Shown here piece after piece: positions 56,917 to 64,000 of a stretch of 64,000 nt of DNA. The stretch lies in contig CAVZTA010000006.1 of assembly GCA_963778025.1 (NCBI GenBank), positions 248,001-312,000 on the forward strand. Reading direction: 5' to 3'. The translations under genes were made by a program, and so were the position numbers. This DNA is from CAVZTA01 sp963778025 (GTDB lineage: Bacteria; Chloroflexota; Limnocylindria; Limnocylindrales; CSP1-4). Positions within the stretch are counted from its first letter, which is position 1; every line of letters begins with the position of its first letter. The notes under the pieces were generated by a model, which was not told where the DNA came from, did not search any database, and saw nothing but the letters and a program-made list of their open reading frames with translations.

Positions 56917-57579
56917 CTAGGGCGTCGACGGCCGGCGCCGGCCGGGCATCCCGAGGCGCCACCAGATGAACGCCACGGCACCGAGGATCACCGCGACCGC
57001 GATCGCCATGTCGAACGGCTGGAGCGCGTGCCGGATGTCCGCCCAGCTGGCGCCCAGCACCGTTCCGGCGTAGACGAGCAGGACCGACCAGAAGAACGCG
57101 CCGGCCGTCGAGTAGATCACGAACTTGCGCAGATCCATCCGGGCGACGCCGGCCGGGAACGAGATGAACGTGCGCACGATCGGCAGGAGCCGGCTGAAGA
57201 ACGCGGTCGGCGCGCCCCACCGGTCGAAGAACCGCTCCGCGAGCTCGATCTCGTGGGGGCGGATGAGGATGTACTTGCCGTAGCGCTCGAGGAACGGCCG
57301 GCCGCCCCACGCGCCGATGCCGTAGGCGATGAGGGAGCCCGCCGTGTTGCCGAGCGTCGCGGCGATGACCGCGAGCCAGAAGTTCCACGGGCTGCCGGTG
57401 ATCGGCTCGACGGCCGTGGGATCCGACACCAGGAATCCCGCGAACGGCAGGATCAGCTCGGACGGGAGGGGGATCATCGCCGACTCGATCATCATCGCCA
57501 GGAACACGCCCGCGTACCCGACGGCACCGTACAGCGACGCCAGGAACGGGATGACGATCTTGTCGATGAACTCGAGCAT
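56917..57579 (-). CDS. DedA family membrane protein
   Basis: 220 residues with about five helices. The signature is MMIESAMIPLPSELILPFAGFLV, then ATLGNTAGSLIAYGIGAWGGRPFLERYGKYILI, and FFSRLLPIVRTFISFPAGVARMDLRKFVIYSTAGAFFW. The E near the first re-entrant loop and the R of the second are kept. DedA/VTT proteins scramble or recycle polyprenyl or phospholipid carriers, including undecaprenyl phosphate. This could supply the carrier used by the sugar genes. Confidence 0.85.
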   Translation of the reverse strand: MLEFIDKIVIPFLASLYGAVGYAGVFLAMMIESAMIPLPSELILPFAGFLVSDPTAVEPITGSPWNFWLAVIAATLGNTAGSLIAYGIGAWGGRPFLERYGKYILIRPHEIELAERFFDRWGAPTAFFSRLLPIVRTFISFPAGVARMDLRKFVIYSTAGAFFWSVLLVYAGTVLGASWADIRHALQPFDMAIAVAVILGAVAFIWWRLGMPGRRRPSTP

Positions 57580-57644
57580 GCCGACCTAACGCGCGGGGAT
57601 GGGTGGAGGCACGGGCGGCAGGATAGCCGACTATCCTCGAACCC

Positions 57645-59376
57645 ATGAGTCACCCAGATGGCGGGTCCGACCAGCCCGTGGGGGGTACGGACGGGTCGGG
57701 TGGACACCCGGCGGGTGACGCCCACTTCGAGCCACGCGAGGGGCGGCCGGACGCCGACGAAGGGCCTCGCCGCGTCGTCCTGACGGGGGCCGACCTGACG
57801 ATCGCCGACGTGGAGGCGGTCGCGCGCCACGGCGCACACGCGGCGCTCGACGTCCATGCGCGCGCGCGCATGCAGGAGGCGCGCGACGTCATCGAGCGGC
57901 TGGTCGCCGCGGGCGAGGTCGTCTATGGCGTGACGACCGGGTTCGGGGATCTCGCGACGACGTCGATCCCCGCGGCGGATGCCCGGCAGCTGCAGGAGAA
58001 CCTGCTCGTCTCGCATGCGGCCGGCGTGGGCCGCCCGTTCCCGCGCGAGGTCGTCCGGGCGATGCTCCTGCTGCGCGCGAACACGCTGGCGCTGGGCCAC
58101 TCCGGTTGTCGACCGCTGCTCGTCGATCGGATCTGCGAGCTCCTGCGGCTGGGCATCCATCCGATGGTCCCGGAGCAGGGGAGCGTCGGCGCGTCCGGCG
58201 ATCTCGCGCCGCTCGCGCATCTCGCGCTCCCGCTGATCGGCCGGGGTCACGTGGAGCTTCACGGGCAGGTCGTCCCGTCGCTCGTCGCGCTCCGCGAGGT
58301 GGGTCTGGAGCCGCTGACGCTCGAGGCGAAGGAGGGTCTGGCCCTCCTCAACGGGACCCAGCTGATGGGGGCCCTCGGGGCGTTGCTCCTCGCGGACGCG
58401 GACCGGCTGACGCGGACCGCCTCGGTGGCCGCGGCGATGAGCGTGGAGGCGCTGCTCGGCACCGAGGTCGCGTTCGCCGCGCCGTACCAGCTCGCCCGGC
58501 CGCATCCCGGACAGATCGAGGTGGCCGCCGAGCTCCGCCACCTCCTGCGTGACTCGGGACTCCAGCGCGCGCACCACGCGAGCGCGCACAAGGTCCAGGA
58601 TCCGTACTCGCTGCGCTGTGTGCCCGCAGGTCCACGGGGCGGTCCGGGATGCCCTCGACCACCTGCGCCGGGTCCTCGACATCGAGCTCAACAGCGCGAC
58701 CGACAACCCGCTCGTGTTCCCCGAGGGCGCCGTCGCGCCCACGGATGCCGTCGCGACCGGCGGCGGCCAGGTCATCAGCGGCGGCAACTTCCACGGCGAG
58801 CCCATCGCCCTTGCGCTGGACTTCGCCAAGCTGGCGCTCGCGGAGCTCGGGTCGATCTCGGAGCGGCGGACGGCGCTGCTGGTCGACCCACGCCTGAACG
58901 GTGGACTGCCGGCGTTCCTGACTCCGGACCCGGGGCGGAACTCGGGGCTGATGATCGTGCAGTACACCGCCGCCGCCCTGGCGTCCGAGGACAAGGTGCT
59001 GGCGCATCCGGCGTCCGCCGACTCGATCCCGACGTCGGCGAACCAGGAGGACCACGTGTCGATGGGCGCGATCGCCGCGCGGCACGCCCGGCAGGTCCTG
59101 GAGCATGTGGAGCGCATCGTGGGCATCGAGCTGCTGTGCGCCGCCCAGGCGCTCGACCTGCGGCTCGCGACGTTCGATGCGCCCCCGCCCGTCGCGGGCG
59201 CCGGTGTGGCGGAGGCCCACGCGCGCGTCCGCGCGAAGATCCCGGCGCTGGGAGCCGACCGCGAGCCCGGGCCGGATCTGGCGGCTGCGACGGCGCTGGT
59301 GCATGACGGCCGGCTGATCGACCTGGTGGGTCAGGCCTCCGCGAGCGCCGGCGGTCCGGCGTTCGGTCCTCGCTAG
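57645..59376 (+). CDS. hutH: Histidine ammonia-lyase, one frameshift
   Basis: About 576 residues, longer than the usual 510 because of a 40-residue Gly/Asp-rich N-terminal tail. The MIO-forming triad Ala-Ser-Gly is in GSVGASGDLAPLAHL, with VYGVTTGFGDLA, NSATDNPLVFPEG, GGNFHGEPIA and SANQEDHVSMG. It deaminates histidine to urocanate. A frameshift at about 58625 is explained by one extra C in a CCC run (PQVHGA continues in the next frame), so a sequencing error is likely. The start ATG is 7 nt after TATCCT. The stop TAG is also the start of the next gene's -10. Confidence 0.88.
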
Positions 59377-59386
59377 ACTCCCGCGG

Positions 59387-60184
59387 ATGGCCATCCGGAT
59401 CGTGGACCTCACCGACCGTGACGCGTTCGCGCTGATCCCGCCATGCGCGGATCCCGGGTTCGACCATCGCTCGTGCGACTACTGGGAGGATGCCGACCGC
59501 GGGTCGAAGGCCGCGCGCGCGTCGTGGCTTCCGGATGCCTCGGCGTCGCCCACGACGTCGACCATCACGCACGACGCGAACCCGTTCGCTCCGCCACCCA
59601 AGGCGCCGGCGAACCCGTTCGCTCCGAGTGCCGGCCTCGCCGACAACCCGTTCGTGCCGCCGCGACCGGCCACGTCCGCGTCGAATCCGTTCGCTCGCGA
59701 CGACGACCCGCTCGCCGACAACCCGTTCGCCCCGACCCGTGCCGCATCGGCGCGTCCGGGCGCCGAGGCGCCGCGCAAGCTCCAGCTCCTCGGCCGCGGT
59801 CTGGGCGTGTTCGGGAGCTACGCCAAGGTCCTCCTGGTCGAGGACGAGCCGGCGGCATATGCCCAGTTCGGGCCGCTGTCGGCGTATCCGCGGGCGCAGC
59901 GGACGCGCGAGCTGTACCCGCAGCTGCCCGCCGCGCCACTGCCCGCGGTGATCACCTGCATCGCCACGACCCGCGAGGCCCGGCGCGCCGGCCACGCACT
60001 GCGGCTCGCGGAGGCGGTCTGCGACGATCTCGGCGGTCGCGGGTTCAGCGCCATCGAGACGTATCCCGAGCGCGGTGCGCGGCTTGACGCGACGAGCGCG
60101 GCGACGGTCGACTTCTGGCGCCGACTGGGGTTCGCGGTCGCCGTCGACGACGAGCGGTTCCCGGTGATGCGGCGGGAGCTGTGA
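59387..60184 (+). CDS. GNAT-type acetyltransferase with an NPF-repeat insert
   Basis: 265 residues. Residues 1-45 and 125-265 match a GNAT family with a C-terminal Cys-type start (FDHRSCDYWED, KVLLVEDEPAAYAQFGPLSAYPRA, CIATTREARRAGHALRLAEAVCDDLGGRGFSAIETYPE, FWRRLGFAV). Between them, residues about 60-118 contain five NPF repeats (NPFAP, NPFAP, NPFVP, NPFAR, NPFAP) in a Pro/Ala-rich linker absent from the family as I know it. The acceptor is unknown. ATG 59387 follows TAGACT by 7 nt. Its stop overlaps the lipoprotein start as GTGA. Confidence 0.7.
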   Translation: MAIRIVDLTDRDAFALIPPCADPGFDHRSCDYWEDADRGSKAARASWLPDASASPTTSTITHDANPFAPPPKAPANPFAPSAGLADNPFVPPRPATSASNPFARDDDPLADNPFAPTRAASARPGAEAPRKLQLLGRGLGVFGSYAKVLLVEDEPAAYAQFGPLSAYPRAQRTRELYPQLPAAPLPAVITCIATTREARRAGHALRLAEAVCDDLGGRGFSAIETYPERGARLDATSAATVDFWRRLGFAVAVDDERFPVMRREL

Positions 60185-60842
60185 TCCAGCGCGTCCTCGG
60201 GAGGCTGGGAGCGACGGCGCTCATCCTCCTCCTCGTCGTCGCCTGTGGCGGCGTCGCACCCACCGCGATCCCGACCGTGCCCGCGAGCGCATCGACGCTC
60301 CGCATCAGCGGCGCCGTCAGCGAGCTCCTCGTCCAGCGCCGCACCGACGCGCTCCGTCACCCTCGACCAGTCCGTCATCGGCGCCGACGGCGACCGTGGC
60401 CTTCGACGACTCCCTGCTGGCGCTGCTCCCGGCGGATATCGACGGCCTCACGTTCGAGCCCGATCCCGACGCGCTCGCGGACCTGGACGTCAAGGCGCTC
60501 GGGATCGCGGCGGATCGGATCGCGATCGCGGTCATCTCGGACGTCGAGTCGGGCGAGCTCGCCGTCACGTCCGTCCTGCATCTGCGTGACGGCGCCTTCG
60601 GCGATGCGTTCTTCCGGTCGTATCGCGACTCGTACGACGTCGCGGCGTGCGAGCCGGCCGGCGGCAAGGCCGGTAACGCCGAGGCGCAGATCGGCGGCCA
60701 CCAGACGTTCATCGGCACCTGCGGCAGCGGCGGCCACACGTACCACGTCTACCTGCCCGACCAGCAGGCGATCGTCTCCGTCGTATCGGTCGGCGAGACC
60801 CGCAGGTTCGGCGAACGCATCGTCGAGGGGCTGCGCGACTGA
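60181..60842 (+). CDS. Small lipoprotein of unknown function, frameshifted
   Basis: About 220 residues. The signal peptide is RLGATALILLLVVAC with the lipobox Cys, then an Ala/Pro linker. Two frame changes near 60330 and 60390 precede an intact C-terminal domain (DDSLLALLPADIDGLTFEPD, AVISDVESGELAV, GTCGSGGHTYHVYLPDQQAIVSVVSVG). GTG 60181 overlaps the previous stop, so the lipoprotein and the acetyltransferase are coupled. No family is recognised; a secreted, membrane-anchored protein is all that can be said. Confidence 0.6.
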
Positions 60843-60859
60843 GGCGGATCCGCGGGACG

Positions 60860-60865
60860 TAGACT
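60860..60865 (+). promoter_or_regulatory. -10 element of hutU (leaderless)
   Basis: TAGACT ends 8 nt before ATG 60874. It is identical to the element at 59374-59379 (before the acetyltransferase) and at 56198-56203 (before the histidine phosphatase). No -35 is visible. Confidence 0.5.
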
Positions 60866-60873
60866 CGTCGGCG

Positions 60874-62559
60874 ATGGCGAGCACCCCGCCGGCGGCCGCC
60901 GGGCCGCGCCCCGTCCGCGCGCCACGCGGCACCGAGCTGAGCTGCCGCGGCTGGCCGCAGGAAGCGGCGCTGCGGATGCTCATGAACAACCTCGATCCCG
61001 AGGTCGCGGAGGACCCCGACCACCTCGTCGTCTACGGCGGGACCGGCCGCGCGGCACGGAGCTGGGACGCCTTCGACGCCATCGTCCGCGAGCTCCGCCG
61101 GCTTGCGGACGACGAGACGCTGCTCGTCCAGAGCGGCAAGCCCGTCGCCGTCTTTCGCACGCACCCGTGGGCGCCGCGCGTGCTCATCGCGAACTCGAAC
61201 CTCGTCGGCAAGTGGGCGACCTGGGACCACTTCCGGGAGCTCGAGCGGCAGGGCCTGATGATGTACGGCCAGATGACGGCCGGATCCTGGATCTACATCG
61301 GGACCCAGGGGATCCTCCAGGGCACGTTCGAGACGTTCGCGGAGCTTGCCCGCCAGCACTTCGGCGGCAGCCTGCGAGGCCGCGTCACGCTCACGGCGGG
61401 GCTCGGCGGGATGGGCGGCGCCCAGCCGCTGGCCGTGACGATGAACGACGGGGTCTGCCTGGCGATCGAGGTGGATCCGGCCCGTGCGCAACGCCGGCTC
61501 GACATCGGCTATGTCGACCAGCTCACGCATGACCCCGCCGAGGCATTGCGGGCGGCCCGCGCCGCCGCCGCGGATCGGGTAGCCAGGAGCATCGCCCTCG
61601 TCGGCAACGCGGCCGAGATCGAGCCCGCCTGGGCCGCCGCCGGCGAGCGCTTCGACGTCGTCACCGATCAGACGTCCGCCCACGACGCGCTCAGCGGCTA
61701 CGTGCCCAGCGAGATCGCGCTCGCCGACGCCCTCGAGCTGCGGCGGACCCAGCCGGATGTCTATACGCAGCGCGCGATGCGCTCGATGGCCGACCACGTC
61801 CGCGCCATCCTGGCCTTCCAGCGGGCCGGTGCCGTCGCCTTCGACTACGGCAACAACCTGCGCGCCCAGGCCCAGGCGGCGGGCGTGACCGACGCATTCG
61901 ACTACCCGGGCTTCGTCCCCGCGTTCATCCGGCCGCTGTTCTGCGAGGGCAAGGGTCCGTTCCGGTGGGTCGCGCTGAGCGGCGACCCCGCGGACATCCA
62001 TCGCACCGACGAGGCCATCCTGGACCTGTTCCCCGAGAACGAGGCGCTCCGACGCTGGATCGGCATGGCCCAGGCCAAGGTCCCGTTCCAGGGGCTGCCG
62101 GCGCGCATCTGCTGGCTGGGCTACGGCGAGCGGGCGAGGGCCGGGGCGGCGTTCAACGACCTCGTCGCGCGGGGCGAGGTGCGGGCGCCCATCGTCATCG
62201 GCCGGGACCATCTCGATGCGGGGTCGGTCGCGTCCCCGAATCGCGAGACGGAGGCGATGGCCGACGGCAGCGATGCGGTCGCCGACTGGCCGCTGCTCAA
62301 CGCGCTCGTCAACACCGCCGCCGGCGCGACGTGGGTCAGCATCCATCACGGCGGCGGGGTCGGCATCGGCTACAGCCAGCACGCCGGCATGGTCGCCCTC
62401 GCCGACGGGACGCCCCTGGCCGCGGAGAAGCTCGAGCGGGTCCTGACGACCGATCCGGGGATGGGGGTCGTGCGCCACGTCGACGCGGGCTATGACCGCG
62501 CGATCGACGTCGCGCGTGAACGTGGCGTGCGCATCCCGATGCTCGAGGGTCCGGGCTGA
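60874..62559 (+). CDS. hutU: Urocanate hydratase
   Basis: 561 residues, the normal length. The motifs are VVYGGTGRAARSW, TQGILQGTFETF, TLTAGLGGMGGAQPLAVTM (NAD loop), DQTSAHDALSGYVP, the catalytic Cys in LFCEGKGPFRWVALSGDPADIH, and HHGGGVGIGYSQHAGMV. It converts urocanate to imidazolone propionate using tightly bound NAD. hutI and the formiminoglutamate step are not in the window. The gene is intact, which supports the view that the hutH break is a sequencing artefact. Confidence 0.95.
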   Translation: MASTPPAAAGPRPVRAPRGTELSCRGWPQEAALRMLMNNLDPEVAEDPDHLVVYGGTGRAARSWDAFDAIVRELRRLADDETLLVQSGKPVAVFRTHPWAPRVLIANSNLVGKWATWDHFRELERQGLMMYGQMTAGSWIYIGTQGILQGTFETFAELARQHFGGSLRGRVTLTAGLGGMGGAQPLAVTMNDGVCLAIEVDPARAQRRLDIGYVDQLTHDPAEALRAARAAAADRVARSIALVGNAAEIEPAWAAAGERFDVVTDQTSAHDALSGYVPSEIALADALELRRTQPDVYTQRAMRSMADHVRAILAFQRAGAVAFDYGNNLRAQAQAAGVTDAFDYPGFVPAFIRPLFCEGKGPFRWVALSGDPADIHRTDEAILDLFPENEALRRWIGMAQAKVPFQGLPARICWLGYGERARAGAAFNDLVARGEVRAPIVIGRDHLDAGSVASPNRETEAMADGSDAVADWPLLNALVNTAAGATWVSIHHGGGVGIGYSQHAGMVALADGTPLAAEKLERVLTTDPGMGVVRHVDAGYDRAIDVARERGVRIPMLEGPG

Positions 62560-62687
62560 CGCTCACGCGACGCCTTCGCCGAGGGCGATAGGGGAACCGT
62601 CCTAGGGGTCTGGCGGCTCGATCGCTGGCAGCATCGTTGTGCCCCAAGCCGTCATGTCCGTGAGCCGCCTCGTCGAGGAGTCCCCCA

Positions 62688-64000
62688 GTGTCCGTGTCCC
62701 GACGCCCATCGCGAGTGCTGCTGGTCGGATCCCTGTCCGCGTCCGTCGCCCTCGCGGGTGCGATCGCGCACTCGCCCGCACCGGTCAGGGCCGCGTCCCC
62801 GGATGTCGTGATCAGCCAGGTCTACGGCGGCGGCGGCGAGGGCACGAGCTATCGCAACGACTACATCGAGCTCTTCAATCGTGGCGTCGCGCCGGTCGCG
62901 CTCGACGACTGGTCGGTCCAGTACGGCCTCCAGACCGGCTCGATCGGGACCGACGCGACCCTCGTGACCCCGCTGCGTGGCACGCTCCCGGCGGGGGCCT
63001 ATCTCCTGGTCCAAGAGGCCTCCGGCGGCACCGGCGGCGCGGCCCTGCCGGTGCCGGCGCTGGTCGATCCCACACCCATCGCGATGTCGGCGACCGGCGG
63101 CAAGGTGGCGCTCGTGAGCACGACGACCGGGCTGGGGTGCGGATCCACGGCGACACCCTGCGTGCTGGACACGCTGCCGCAGGTCGTGGATCTGGTCGGG
63201 TGGGACGGCGCGAATCTCTGGGAGGGGACATCGGCGGCACCCGGCACGACCGTCCGCACCGCGATCTTCCGCGAGGCCGACGGCGCGCAGGACACCGATG
63301 TGAACGGTCAGGACTTCTTCGGCGCGAGCCCCGCACCGCGAGCGACGCCGGACGTCGCGCCGGCGCTCGTGTCGATCGACCCGGCCGATGGTGCCGTGGA
63401 CGTCGCCGCCGATGCGACCATCACGGTGACGCTCACCGAACCGGTCGCCTTCGACAGCACCGGCCTCTCGATCGCCTGCACCTTCGCGAGCACGAGCATC
63501 GCCGTCTCAGGCGGCCCGACGGTGTTCGAGATCTCGCATGGCACGTTCACCCCCGGCGACAGCTGCACGTTCACGATCCCCGCGGACCGGATCACCGACC
63601 TCGACCCGCTCGATCCCGCCGATCAGCTGGCTGCCCCGATCACCACCCGGTTCACGCGTGGCGCGACCGGTGGTCGATCGACCGCCGACAGCGGATGCGG
63701 GCGGCCCCTATGCCGTCACCGAGCACGGCACCGTGGTCGTGGCCGCGACGGCGACCGACCCTGAGGGTGGCCCGCTGAGCTACGCATGGGACCTCGACGG
63801 GGATGGCACGTTCGAGACGAGCGGGGCGTCCGTGACCTATTCGGCGACGTCCATCGATGCCCCGACCAGCGCGACGGCGACGGTCCGGGTGACCGACGCG
63901 GGTGGACTGACCGCGACCGCCCAGGCCACCATCGACGTGATCTGGGACTTCGGCGGGTTCGTGGCACCGGTCGATCCCGCCGAAGGTGAACGTCGCAAGG
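62688..64000 (+). CDS. Secreted lamin-tail/Ig-like/PKD domain protein, truncated by the window end
   Basis: At least 437 residues. GTG 62688 has GAGGAG 7 nt upstream. A signal peptide (RVLLVGSLSASVALAGAIAHSPAPVRAAS) leads to a lamin-tail domain (VVISQVYGGGGEGTSYRNDYIELFNRG, LDDWSVQYGL), then an Ig-like SbsA/Big_5 domain (VSIDPADGAVDVAADATITVTLTEPV). A frameshift near 63680 precedes a PKD domain (ATDPEGGPLSYAWDLDGDGTFETSGASVTYS). The layout is like extracellular ExeM-type nucleases and surface adhesins; the catalytic part would be beyond 64000. Both remain possible. Confidence 0.65.

Overview
The window is high-GC DNA (well above 60%, with strong G/C bias at third codon positions) from a free-living bacterium. 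I recognise no organism-specific marker. The mix of a LexA/Cheo-box SOS system, a DUF5317 protein, a BTAD/SARP-type regulator, tight GTGA/ATGA gene overlaps and many leaderless starts (TAnnnT 6-9 nt before ATG/GTG) fits an uncultured Chloroflexota lineage (Limnocylindria-like) best. This is inference, and Actinomycetota is the main alternative. No rRNA, tRNA, IS element, phage or CRISPR array was seen. Many genes that should be intact, including hutH, are split by single frameshifts. In the cases I could resolve, the shift is one extra base in a short G/C run, so most breaks look like assembly or read errors rather than gene decay.

Region 1 (1-36 kb) is a large surface-polysaccharide and glycolipid region. 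At 1-9 kb lie two O-antigen-ligase-like proteins (the second with a TPR tail), a small methyltransferase, a minus-strand block of GT4 glycosyltransferase, Wzx flippase and a GT2-methyltransferase fusion. From 9 to 27 kb there is a dense set of polytopic GT-C-type sugar transferases (PIG-V-like, GT87/DUF2029-like, and four short paralogues of one family), plus a fused membrane/spermidine-synthase-like protein, a FemAB/CelD-type acyltransferase, a GT4 enzyme and an OafA-type acyltransferase. From 27 to 31 kb a plus-strand cassette encodes a nucleotide-sugar dehydrogenase, an epimerase, a UPF0104 membrane protein and a Dpm1-like GT2. From 31 to 36 kb are two more GT-C proteins, a PIG-L deacetylase and Pcm. 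Together these could build, flip, polymerise and decorate an envelope glycan.

Region 2 (36-46 kb) holds a 242-bp tandem duplication, a Ser/Pro-rich membrane-anchored protein, a DUF5317-MFS fusion, an HD-GYP c-di-GMP phosphodiesterase, an unusual small-ORF/terminator leader, a very large MalT-like ATPase-SARP regulator, dodecin and a zinc-ribbon protein.

Region 3 (46-64 kb) is housekeeping: a lipoprotein, dnaB, lexA with its own operator, a DUF1232 protein, rplI, dinB and a small protein behind tandem SOS boxes. These are followed by a tightly overlapped one-carbon operon (cyclodeaminase fchA, folD, fhs), a histidine phosphatase, DedA, and hutH and hutU separated by an acetyltransferase and a lipoprotein, then a truncated secreted lamin-tail/PKD protein. 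The hut genes and the tetrahydrofolate operon may be linked through the formimino group of histidine.
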